Positions 34,482-42,454 of a stretch of 64,000 nt of DNA are shown piece by piece. The stretch is from Azospirillum lipoferum (lineage in GTDB: Bacteria > Pseudomonadota > Alphaproteobacteria > Azospirillales > Azospirillaceae): NCBI RefSeq assembly GCF_024170005.1, contig NZ_JALJXJ010000002.1:372001-436000 (forward strand), in the 5' to 3' direction. Under the pieces are notes generated by a model. The model had not been told where the DNA came from. It worked only from the letters and a program-made list of their open reading frames with translations, and made no database searches. The translations under genes and the position numbers were made by a program. Within the stretch, counting starts at the first letter, position 1, and every line of letters begins with the position of its first letter.

Positions 34482-36623
34482 TCAGGCGGCCTTGTTGCGG
34501 CCGGCCACGATTTCGTCGGTGACGTTGCGCGGCACCGGCTCGTAGTGGCTGAACTCCATCGAGTAGGACGCACGGCCCGAGGTCATGCCGCGCAGCTGGC
34601 CGATGTAGCCGAACATTTCGTTCAGCGGGACATTGGCCTCGACGGCGATGTTCGACCCACGCTCCAGCTGGCCCAGGACGGTGCCGCGACGACGGTTCAC
34701 GTCGCCGATGACGTCGCCGAGGTAATCGTCGGGGGTGACGATCTCGACCTTCATCACCGGCTCCAGCAGGATCGGACCGGCCTTCGGCAAGGCCTCGCGG
34801 AAGCAGGCCTTGGCGGCGATTTCGAACGTCAGGGCGTTCGAGTCGACATCGTGGTACTTGCCGTCCACCAGGCGGGCGCTGAAGTCGACCGTCGGATAGC
34901 CGGCGAGGACGCCGTCTTCCTTCTGCATCTCCAGGCCCTTCTTGACCGACGGGACATATTCGCGCGGAACCGTGCCGCCGACGGTCTCGTCGAGGAACTC
35001 GAAGCCTTCGCCCCGCTCGCGCGGCGCGAAGATGATCTTCACCTCGGCGAACTGGCCCGAACCGCCGGTCTGCTTCTTGTGGGTGTAGGTGTATTCGACC
35101 GACTTGGTGATCGTCTCGCGGTAGGCGACCTGGGGCTTGCCCATGTTGCCTTCCACGCCGAACTCCGTGCGCATGCGGTCGAGCGTCACTTCCAGGTGCA
35201 GCTCGCCCATGCCGCGCAGGATGGTCTGGCCGGTTTCACGGTCGGTCTCCAGGCGGAGCGACGGATCGGCGCGGACCATCTTGCCCAGCGCGATCGAGAA
35301 CTTCTCCTGCTCGCCCTTGGTCTTCGGCTCGACCGAGACGCTGATGACGGGGTCGGGGAAGCGCATGCGCTCCAGGATGACCGGCGCGGAGGCGTCGCAC
35401 AGCGTGTCACCGGTCTCGGTTTCCTGCAGGGAGACGAGCGCGATGATGTCGCCGGCGCGGGCTTCCTCGATCGGGTTGGCGTCCTTCGCGTACATCTCGA
35501 CCATGCGGCCGATCTTCTCGCGCTTGCCGCGGGTCGAGTTGAGGATCGACATGCCCTTGGTCAGCACGCCCGAATAGACGCGGACGAAGGTCATCGAGCC
35601 GTAGGTGTCGTTCAGCACCTTGAAGGCCAGCGCCGAGAAGGGCGCGTCGTCGGAGCTGAGACGCTCGCCGTTCGGGTTGCCGTCCTCGTCCACCGTCTTG
35701 ATGGCCTCGACGTCGGTTGGGGCCGGCAGCAGGTCGACGACCGCGTCCAGAACCTGCTGGACGCCCTTGTTCTTGTAGGACGAGCCGCAGAGGACCGGAG
35801 TGAAGGCGCTCTTGATGGTGCCCTTGCGCAGGCAGGCGCGCAGCACGTCGGCCGACGGCTCCTCACCGGTCTCCAGATAGGCTTCCATCGCCGCGTCGTC
35901 CTGCTCCAGGGCAGTGTCGACCAGCTCGGCGCGCAGCGACGGGATCAGGGCGATGTTGTCGAGGTCTTCCTTGACCGACAGGTTGAGCTTCTGGGCGAGA
36001 TCGTCGGTGACCTCCCAGATCTCCCACTTGGCGTCCTTGTCGTCGGAGAACCAGACATAGGCCTTCATCTCGACGAGGTCGACCATGCCGCGGAAGTTGT
36101 CTTCCGAGCCGAGCGGGACCTGGATGCAGACCGGACGCGCGTTCAGGCGGGTCTTGATCATGCTGACGCAGCGCTGGAAGTTGGCGCCCGAGCGGTCCAT
36201 CTTGTTGACGTAGCAGATGCGCGGAACGTTGTAGTTGTCCGCCAGACGCCAGTTGGTCTCCGACTGCGGCTCCACGCCGGCGACGCCGTCGAACACCACG
36301 ACCGCACCGTCGAGCACACGCAGCGAGCGGTTCACCTCGATGGTGAAGTCGACGTGGCCCGGGGTGTCGATGACGTTGATCTTCTTCTCGCGCCAGAAGG
36401 CCGAAACCGCGGCGGACTGAATGGTGATGCCGCGCTTCTGCTCCTGCTCCATGTAGTCGGTCGTCGTCGACGTCTTCAGATCCTTCGTCTCGTGGACGTC
36501 GATGATCGTGTGCTTGCGACCGGTGTAGTACAGAATGCGTTCGGTGGTCGTCGTCTTGCCCGCGTCGACGTGGGCGATGATGCCGATGTTCCGAATGTCA
36601 GACAGTGGCGTTTGGCGCGGCAT
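34482..36623 (-). CDS. fusA: Elongation factor G (translocase), possibly a second paralogue
   Basis: 713 residues, slightly longer than typical EF-G. All five GTPase motifs are seen: G1 [20 protein letters not shown]2 Thr in RGITI, G3 [10 protein letters not shown]4 NKMD and a G5 GSS. Domains II-V follow, with the [10 protein letters not shown] domain III and [16 protein letters not shown] domain V signatures. Between G1 and G2, switch I reads [20 protein letters not shown] instead of the usual IGEVHEG.ATMDWM pattern. It is not beside rpsL, rpsG or tuf, so a canonical fusA probably exists elsewhere and this may be a specialised copy. RidA lies upstream on the same strand with a 230-bp gap. 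Confidence 0.9.
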   Translation of the reverse strand: MPRQTPLSDIRNIGIIAHVDAGKTTTTERILYYTGRKHTIIDVHETKDLKTSTTTDYMEQEQKRGITIQSAAVSAFWREKKINVIDTPGHVDFTIEVNRSLRVLDGAVVVFDGVAGVEPQSETNWRLADNYNVPRICYVNKMDRSGANFQRCVSMIKTRLNARPVCIQVPLGSEDNFRGMVDLVEMKAYVWFSDDKDAKWEIWEVTDDLAQKLNLSVKEDLDNIALIPSLRAELVDTALEQDDAAMEAYLETGEEPSADVLRACLRKGTIKSAFTPVLCGSSYKNKGVQQVLDAVVDLLPAPTDVEAIKTVDEDGNPNGERLSSDDAPFSALAFKVLNDTYGSMTFVRVYSGVLTKGMSILNSTRGKREKIGRMVEMYAKDANPIEEARAGDIIALVSLQETETGDTLCDASAPVILERMRFPDPVISVSVEPKTKGEQEKFSIALGKMVRADPSLRLETDRETGQTILRGMGELHLEVTLDRMRTEFGVEGNMGKPQVAYRETITKSVEYTYTHKKQTGGSGQFAEVKIIFAPRERGEGFEFLDETVGGTVPREYVPSVKKGLEMQKEDGVLAGYPTVDFSARLVDGKYHDVDSNALTFEIAAKACFREALPKAGPILLEPVMKVEIVTPDDYLGDVIGDVNRRRGTVLGQLERGSNIAVEANVPLNEMFGYIGQLRGMTSGRASYSMEFSHYEPVPRNVTDEIVAGRNKAA

Positions 36624-36747
36624 GTTGCGGTTCCATTGCAGTAACGCGACAACCGAAGCGCGACCGTCAGGGGTCGTCCGCTTCGGCGGCAGAGGTTGGT
36701 CGGGGTTTTACGGGCGATCTGTTAAGGCGTCATTAACATTCCGTAAA

Positions 36748-36766
36748 CCGACAAGCAATTTGTCGG
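36748..36766. repeat. Inverted repeat upstream of the EF-G gene
   Basis: CCGACAA (36748-36754) and TTGTCGG (36760-36766) form a perfect 7-bp inverted repeat with a 5-bp spacer, about 125 bp before the start codon in a locally AT-rich stretch. It could be an operator or the terminator of ridA. A clear T tract is missing. Confidence 0.45.
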
Positions 36767-36852
36767 AATATTGAAGCGCGCGGCCCTCACAGCGTTCGGG
36801 CCACGCCGGCACACCCCAACCGAGGCTGCCGGGTCGCCCCGTTTCCGCCGCC

Positions 36853-37200
36853 TTATTTAGCAGCGGTGACCTGAATTTCAACGAGATACTGCGGCGCCGC
36901 CAGCTTGGCTTCCACCGTGGCGCGGGCCGGCGGATTGGCCGGGTCGACCCAGGCATCCCAGGCCTTGTTCATCGCGCCGAAGCTGGCGATGTCGGCCAGA
37001 TAGATGGTGGTCGACAAAAGCTTGCTCTTGTCGCTGCCCGCCTCCGCCAGCAGGGCGTCGATCTGGGCCAGGATCTGGATGGTCTGACGTTCGACGTCGG
37101 GCGTCGGCTCGTCGGCGACCTGACCGGCGAGATAGACCGTGTCCTTGTGGACAACCATCTGGCTCATGCGCGGTCCGGTGTGGAAGCGCTGGATCGACAT
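36853..37200 (-). CDS. RidA-family enamine/imine deaminase
   Basis: 115 residues from MSIQRFHTGPRMSQ (ATG at 37200). YjgF/YER057c/UK114 fold: VYLAGQVADEPTPDVERQT, then the trimer-core region LAEAGSDKSKLLSTTIYLAD and the end PPARATVEAKLAAPQYLVEI. The conserved Arg of the RidA active site is in PARATVEA, so deaminase activity against reactive 2-aminoacrylate-type intermediates is plausible. The sequence resembles the RidA subgroup with VHKDTVYLAGQV rather than the archetype, so the exact substrate is uncertain. Confidence 0.9.
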   Translation of the reverse strand: MSIQRFHTGPRMSQMVVHKDTVYLAGQVADEPTPDVERQTIQILAQIDALLAEAGSDKSKLLSTTIYLADIASFGAMNKAWDAWVDPANPPARATVEAKLAAPQYLVEIQVTAAK

Positions 37201-37294
37201 TGCGGAAAGACTCCGGGTTCCGGGGCTGAAAAAGACGCGGGTACGTCTATGCCATTCGGGGCCGTCCGCGAAGAAAAAAATGCGCATCCGCCGC

Positions 37295-38113
37295 TCAGGG
37301 CTGACCCGCAGCGGTATCCTTCGCCAAAAGTGCGGCGAAACGCGCGGACGGGACCGCGAAATTGCGCACGGCCGGCGCGTTCCCGGCGGCGACGCCGACT
37401 CCGGCGACCGCCCATCCCCTGCCATTCCCCCCCGCTCCGTCCGCCGTCCTCGCCAGCAGCGGCCCGCCGCTGGTCCCGCGCGTGGCGTCGCAATCATGCA
37501 CAAGGAGCCCGCCGCTCTCCCCCAGCAGGCGGCACTTGCGGTCGGCCATCAGGATCTGCGCCCGGTCCTGGCTGTAGCCGCCAAGCATCAGCGGCGCACC
37601 GGCCTGCAACGGTTCAACGCTGACGGGGAGCGGCGGCACCGACTCCGGCGCCGGCTCGGCAAGGGTCAGCACCGCCCAGTCGGCGGCGATCATCGGCGTC
37701 GCGGCAGCCGGATCGTAGGCCGGGTCGGTCGCCACCCGCGCCACCGCGACATGGCGCTTGAACTCCCCCCGGTCGTAACCGAACAGCACATGCAGCGACG
37801 ACGCCTGGAGGAAGCGCCGGGTGCGCGGATTGAACAGGCAATGGCCGGCGGTGACCACGGTGCGCCGCCCGACCAGCGCCCCGGTACAGCGCCCGGCGAG
37901 ATTGGTCTGCACCCGCACCACGCTGCGCCAGGGATCCGCAGTCGCATCGACGGGTGTCCGCCGGTCACCCGGCCCGACACCGGGCAACAGCGGCCGTTCC
38001 GCATGGGCCGCAGGCATGCCGGCCAGGAGCGCGAAGGCAAGTGCGGCGGCTGCCACAAGGTCCAGCCGAAGGCGGTGCCGGCCGCACGCATGTTCTTGCT
38101 CCGTTTCCCTCAA
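37295..38113 (-). CDS. Secreted trypsin-like serine protease
   Basis: 272 residues from the TTG at 38113, which has GGAGG about 8 nt upstream; a GTG at 38056 is a weaker alternative. A signal peptide is clear (LDLVAAAALAFALLAGMPAA, cleavage after AHA). The catalytic triad of the chymotrypsin fold is visible: His in VVTAGHCLFN, Asp in AADWAVLTL and Ser in TRGTSGGPLL. Paired cysteines occur at GRCTGALV/GHC and KCRLLGE/HDCDAT. It should be a periplasmic or secreted endopeptidase with no PDZ or anchoring domain, so not a DegP-type enzyme. It is divergent from topB, with 18 bp between start codons. Confidence 0.85.
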   Translation of the reverse strand: MRETEQEHACGRHRLRLDLVAAAALAFALLAGMPAAHAERPLLPGVGPGDRRTPVDATADPWRSVVRVQTNLAGRCTGALVGRRTVVTAGHCLFNPRTRRFLQASSLHVLFGYDRGEFKRHVAVARVATDPAYDPAAATPMIAADWAVLTLAEPAPESVPPLPVSVEPLQAGAPLMLGGYSQDRAQILMADRKCRLLGESGGLLVHDCDATRGTSGGPLLARTADGAGGNGRGWAVAGVGVAAGNAPAVRNFAVPSARFAALLAKDTAAGQP

Positions 38114-38131
38114 TCCCGTATCCTCCGGCGC

Positions 38132-40378
38132 ATGGCGACGCTGATCATCACCGAGAAATCCAGTCAGGCGAAGGACCTGCGCGCGGCCCTGGGCGACCGC
38201 TACGGCCGCATCCTGCCGGCCGAGGGCCACCTGTTGCGGCTTGCCGAACCGGACGAGGTCGATCCCGCCTGGAAACGCTGGTCGCCGACCCTGCTGAAGC
38301 CCGATGGGCTCTATCCCACCCGCCCCGACCAGGGCGGCAACAAGGCGGCGAAGCTGCAGGCGATCACCGCCGCACTGCGCGCCTGCGACGAGGTGATCCT
38401 CGCCACCGACTGCGACCGCGAAGGCCAGCTGATCGGCCAGGAGATCCTGGAGCATGTCGGCTATCGCGGCAAGGTGCGGCGCGCGCTTTTCACAGCCCAG
38501 GATCCCAAGACCCTGCGCGATGCCTTCGCCGCGCTGAAGCCGAACGACAGCATGCGGCCGATCTACGAGGCGGCGGTGGCGCGCCAGCAGGCCGACCAGA
38601 TCTTCAACCTGTCGCTGACCCGCACGGCGACCAAGACCCTGCTCGCCCCCGGCACCCGCGGCGTCATCGGCATCGGCCGGGTGAAGACCCCTACTCTGGC
38701 CATCGTCTGCCTGCGCGAGCTGGAGATCCGCAACTTCAAGCCCGAGGATTATTTCGAGGTGGTGGCGACCGCCACCGTGGCGGAGGGCAGCTTCCAGATG
38801 CGCCACGCCCCGGCACCGAAGGACCGCATCAAGGACCGCGCCGCCGCCGAGGCGATCGCCCGCGCAGCCGACAATCACCGTGGCCCGCTGACCGTGACGG
38901 TGGAGGAGAAGCGGCAGGCGCCGCCCAAGCTGTACGACCTGCCGTCGTTGCAGAAGACCTGCGGCCAGCGCTGGGGCTGGACCGCCGACCGCACACTGGC
39001 GGTGGCGCAGGAGCTGTATGACGGCGACGGCAAGAAGCTCATCACCTATCCACGTGCCGAGGCGCGGTATCTGTCGGAAAACCAGATCGCCGATGCGCCG
39101 GCCATCGTCGCGGCGCTGACCCGGCTGCGCGGCTTCGCCCACCTCGACATTGCCCGCCCGGTGATCCGCAAGGGCAAGTCCGGCCATTTCTGCGACAAGG
39201 CGCTGGAAGGCGTCTCGCACCATGCGGTAATCCCCAACGTCAATGTGCTGGACGACCTGGAATCGCGGCTGGTCCGGCTGACCGACGACGAGAAGCGGCT
39301 GTTCGCGCTGATCTGCCGCTCTTACCTCGCCGCGGTGATGCCGGATTACGAGTATCGTCAGACCAGCGTCACCATGCCGGTCCCCGTCGACAACAAGCCG
39401 GTTGCCTTCCGTGCGGTCGGGCGCATCCCGCTGAAGCTGGGCTGGAAGGCCGCCTTCGGCTCCGCCGAGTCCGATGGCAAGCCGGAGGAGGAGGCCGAGC
39501 AGACCCTGCCGCCGCTGACCGACGGCGAACCGGCGACGCTGAGCGATCCCAAGGTGGAGGCCAAACGCACCCAGGCGCCGCCGCGCTACAATGAAGGCAC
39601 GCTGGTCGACGCGATGCAGAACGCCTGGCGGTTCGTCGAGGATCCGGCCCTGCGGGACCGGCTGAAGGAGGCCAAGGGAATCGGCACGCCGGCCACCCGC
39701 GCCGAGGTCATCAAGGGGCTGCGCAGGCAGAACCTGCTGGGGGCCGACGGCAAATGGCTGATGCCTACGCCGGCCGGCCTGCACCTGTTCGAGACGCTGC
39801 GCGCCGCCGCCCCCACCCTGGTCGACCCCGGCACCACCGCGCTGTGGGAAATGAAGCTGGACGAGGTGGTGACCGGCCGCGCCGATTTCCGCCGGGTGAT
39901 CGACGCCATAGCCAGCGAGGCCGACCGGCTGATCGGGACCCTGGTCGGACAACGCGGCGTCGCGCTCGACCTCGGCCTGCCCGCCCCGAAGGCGCGGTTC
40001 GCCCGCCGGGGCACGGCAGGGCGAAGCACGGCGGGGCGAAGTGCGGCGGCACGCAACACCGCTGCGGCGACCGGTGACGCCACGAAGCCGGCGCGCCGGC
40101 GGACGCGCAAGGCCGCGACGCCCACCGATGGCGAGCCGGCGGGGAAGCCGCGGCGCAGCCGCAAGACCACGGTCAGCCCGCCTCCGGCGGCTGCAGTTGC
40201 GGAAGGCACGTTGGCCGCCGACACGCCGCCACCGGAGGCGCGGCGGCGCCGCGAACCGACCGAACGCATGGTCGCCTTCGCCCGCAGTCTGGCGGAGCGC
40301 AAGGGCATCGCCCTCCCCGATCCCTGCCTGCGCGACTTCGACCAGTGCCGGAGTTTCCTGGATCAACATGCCCGTTGA
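38132..40378 (+). CDS. topB: DNA topoisomerase III
   Basis: 748 residues from MATLIITEKSSQAKDLRAAL. Type IA topoisomerase of the TopB branch, which decatenates DNA and resolves recombination or replication intermediates. TOPRIM residues in LATDCDREGQLIGQEI, LTRTATKTLLAPGTRGVIGI, the active-site Tyr region KLITYPRAEARYLSENQ, and APPRYNEGTLVDAMQNAW and KGIGTPATRAEVIKGL in the C-terminal part are all seen. It lacks zinc ribbons and ends in a Lys/Arg/Ala/Pro-rich tail of about 110 residues (AARRNT-like low complexity) before a short SAP-like segment (ERMVAFARSLAERKGIALPD). It is separate from topA at 3.5 kb. Confidence 0.92.
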   Translation: MATLIITEKSSQAKDLRAALGDRYGRILPAEGHLLRLAEPDEVDPAWKRWSPTLLKPDGLYPTRPDQGGNKAAKLQAITAALRACDEVILATDCDREGQLIGQEILEHVGYRGKVRRALFTAQDPKTLRDAFAALKPNDSMRPIYEAAVARQQADQIFNLSLTRTATKTLLAPGTRGVIGIGRVKTPTLAIVCLRELEIRNFKPEDYFEVVATATVAEGSFQMRHAPAPKDRIKDRAAAEAIARAADNHRGPLTVTVEEKRQAPPKLYDLPSLQKTCGQRWGWTADRTLAVAQELYDGDGKKLITYPRAEARYLSENQIADAPAIVAALTRLRGFAHLDIARPVIRKGKSGHFCDKALEGVSHHAVIPNVNVLDDLESRLVRLTDDEKRLFALICRSYLAAVMPDYEYRQTSVTMPVPVDNKPVAFRAVGRIPLKLGWKAAFGSAESDGKPEEEAEQTLPPLTDGEPATLSDPKVEAKRTQAPPRYNEGTLVDAMQNAWRFVEDPALRDRLKEAKGIGTPATRAEVIKGLRRQNLLGADGKWLMPTPAGLHLFETLRAAAPTLVDPGTTALWEMKLDEVVTGRADFRRVIDAIASEADRLIGTLVGQRGVALDLGLPAPKARFARRGTAGRSTAGRSAAARNTAAATGDATKPARRRTRKAATPTDGEPAGKPRRSRKTTVSPPPAAAVAEGTLAADTPPPEARRRREPTERMVAFARSLAERKGIALPDPCLRDFDQCRSFLDQHAR

Positions 40379-40511
40379 CCGCTCTCCAACGGCCGCGTCA
40401 AAGGTTGCGACTCCCCGAAGATTTGCCCGATTTTGGCAATATTGATTGCTGGACGGGCCTCGATTGGCCGGTGATTCTCAGGGCAGTCTCAATCATTGCT
40501 GAGCACTTCCC

Positions 40512-41681
40512 ATGAGGTTTTCCAGTCGGATCTCGCGCACCGTCACCGCCGCCGCGCTGACTCTGGTCGCGGCTGCCCCTGCCCTGGCTCAGAGCCTGCC
40601 CAATTACGGCGGCACCGGCGTGACGCAGTGCATCCCCTTCGCGAATTTCCAATCGGTGTCCTTCACCGATCCGCCGAAGCTGAATTTCAGCATCGCCGGC
40701 GACAGCACCATCCACACGGTGACGATGGACACCGGATCGGTCGGCGTCGCCATCTCCGCCAGCAATATCCCGAACTACGAGACGCTGAAGACGGCGCCGG
40801 GCGCCAAACCGGGCACACAGTTCCTATCAAGCAGCAAGGTGCTGTGGGTCGGCACCTGGGTGCCGATGACGGTCACCCTGTACGACCGCGCCAGCAAGCC
40901 GGTCGCGACGTCGGAGGTCTTCATCCTGGGGGTGGAGAAATCCGGCACCTGCGACAGCTACCAGACCGACCAGCAGATCTGCCCCGGTCTGCCGGCCCCC
41001 GCCAAGCCGGTCCTCTACATGGGCGTCGGTTTCGGCCAGGAGGCGGATTTCCAGCCGCAGGGCACGCCGGACAAGAACGTCCTGCTGAACCTGCGCAGCG
41101 TGAACGGCCAGCCCATTGCCAACGGATCGTTGAACGCGGGCTACATCATCGGCCGCCAGGGAATCCAGGTCGGGCTGACCGCCGACAACACGGCGGGCTT
41201 CCGCTTCGCCAAGCTGGAGGCCTATGCGCAGTATCCCGGCGACTGGATGATGCCGCGCGGCTGCATCACGGTGAATCCGGAGCTGAACCGCGACGCCAGC
41301 GGCCCGATCTGCACGCCCGCCAACATTCTGGTCGATACCGGCATCCCGCAGAGCTACCTGACGCTGCCGCCCGCGATCAGATTCGACACCGTGCAGCAGC
41401 CGGACGCCAGCGAACCCAACAAGTCGGTCGGCGTTCTGGCGCCCCGCACCTCCGTGGCCGTCAACATTCCGGACGCCGCCAACCCTATAGCCGTCGACGC
41501 CTTCATCGTTGGCGCCGGCGCACCGAACGAGCCGCAGCAAGTGATCCCCTGGAGCACCGACAAGCGCCCACCCTTCATCAACACCGGCCGCCATTTCCTG
41601 CGCCAGTACCAGTTCCTGTACGACGCGAAGCAGGGCTATGTCGGCATGAAGGACCAGCCGAACGGCTGCGGCGAGCAGTGA
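40512..41681 (+). CDS. Secreted protein with two pepsin-like DTG motifs (putative aspartic protease)
   Basis: 389 residues with a signal peptide (VTAAALTLVAAAPALAQS, cleavage after ALAQ). Two motifs resemble the two active-site aspartates of bilobal pepsins: Asp73 in TVTMDTGSVGVAIS and Asp275 in NILVDTGIPQSYLTLPP. Between them VLYMGVGFGQEADF and the IIGRQGIQVGL region match positions of the pepsin GI.GLGF and inter-lobe segments. Near the end HFLRQYQFLYDAKQGYVGMK matches the typical pepsin ending FLR.YY.VFD.....VGFA. Six cysteines suggest disulfides. No DTGTS-type second motif is present, so catalysis is uncertain. Family A1-like proteins are rare in bacteria. It is a single-gene unit. Confidence 0.65.
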   Translation: MRFSSRISRTVTAAALTLVAAAPALAQSLPNYGGTGVTQCIPFANFQSVSFTDPPKLNFSIAGDSTIHTVTMDTGSVGVAISASNIPNYETLKTAPGAKPGTQFLSSSKVLWVGTWVPMTVTLYDRASKPVATSEVFILGVEKSGTCDSYQTDQQICPGLPAPAKPVLYMGVGFGQEADFQPQGTPDKNVLLNLRSVNGQPIANGSLNAGYIIGRQGIQVGLTADNTAGFRFAKLEAYAQYPGDWMMPRGCITVNPELNRDASGPICTPANILVDTGIPQSYLTLPPAIRFDTVQQPDASEPNKSVGVLAPRTSVAVNIPDAANPIAVDAFIVGAGAPNEPQQVIPWSTDKRPPFINTGRHFLRQYQFLYDAKQGYVGMKDQPNGCGEQ

Positions 41682-41690
41682 ACGGCCGGC

Positions 41691-41712
41691 GGAGCGCCTC
41701 GTCGGGCGCTCC
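41691..41712 (+). terminator. Hairpin after the pepsin-like gene
   Basis: GGAGCGCC (41691-41698) and GGCGCTCC (41705-41712) form an 8-bp stem with a 6-nt loop, 9 bp after the stop. No U tract follows. Confidence 0.45.
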
Positions 41713-41754
41713 CCAGCGTTGAAGCCTGTTACCCAGCTATTACCCGGATACGAC

Positions 41755-41776
41755 AAAAGCCCCTCGCAGGGGCTCT
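41755..41776 (-). terminator. Rho-independent terminator after tRNA-Val
   Basis: On the minus strand AGCCCC and GGGGCT enclose a 5-nt loop (stem arms at 41758-41763 and 41769-41774) and TTTTGTC follows. It is 30 bp past the tRNA 3' end. Confidence 0.75.
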
Positions 41777-41804
41777 GACACGGCAGCTAAGTCATTGAAA
41801 AGAT

Positions 41805-41879
41805 TGGTGGGCGATGAGGGGATCGAACCCCCGACATTCTCGGTGTAAACGAGACGCTCTACCGCTGAGCTAATCGCCC
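41805..41879 (-). tRNA. tRNA-Val (anticodon UAC)
   Basis: A complete cloverleaf of 75 nt including an encoded CCA. The acceptor stem GGGCGAT pairs with ATCGCCC, the D arm is TTAGCTCAGCGGTAGAGC, the anticodon stem-loop is CTCGTTTACACCGAG with anticodon TAC, and the T arm contains GGGGGTTCGATCCCC. It reads GUA and other valine codons. It lies downstream of hupB on the same strand. Confidence 0.97.
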
Positions 41880-41983
41880 GAACTGGACAAGGCCTTGCAC
41901 TCAAAGGCAAACCGGCCGGGTGGATGCCCGGCCGGCCGCACTATGCCCTGAGCGGGCCGGAAACTTCAAGCGCCGATAAGCGC

Positions 41984-42256
41984 TTAGTTCAGGGCGTCCT
42001 TCAGGGTCTTGCCGGCCTTGAACTTCGGCTGCTTGGACGCCGGGATATCGATCTTCTCGCCGGTGCGCGGGTTGCGGCCTTCAGTCGCGGGGCGCTCAGC
42101 CACCGCAAAGGTGCCGAAGCCGACCAGACGAACCTCATCACCGTTCTTCAAGGATTCGGCGATGCTGTCGAACACGGCGTCGACGGCCTTCGTGGCGTCG
42201 GTCTTGGACAAACCGGACGCTTCGGCAACATGCGCCACGAGATCGTTCTTGTTCAC
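41984..42256 (-). CDS. hupB: DNA-binding protein HU
   Basis: 90 residues, the standard HU length. MNKNDLVAHVAEASGLSKTD, GDEVRLVGFGTFAVAERPAT and the DNA-binding arm segment GRNPRTGEKIDIPASKQPKF are all present. Nucleoid-associated, bends DNA non-specifically. The lon-hupB order is widely conserved; lon lies about 200 bp upstream. Confidence 0.97.
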   Translation of the reverse strand: MNKNDLVAHVAEASGLSKTDATKAVDAVFDSIAESLKNGDEVRLVGFGTFAVAERPATEGRNPRTGEKIDIPASKQPKFKAGKTLKDALN

Positions 42257-42454
42257 GCAATCCCCCTTCGAAATTCAGCAAATACTGAAAGACAAAAGCC
42301 GCCCCTGGACTTTTCGTCCACGACTTTTTGGAAGCAAAGGATAAGCACAGCGCTTGCCGCCCGTCAATTCCCGACGGGCGGCAAAGCCGTTCTTGTCCCA
42401 AAAGTCACGCCATCCGGCGGCGGTCACGAGCCCGTCGCAACCGCCGGTGCCGGA

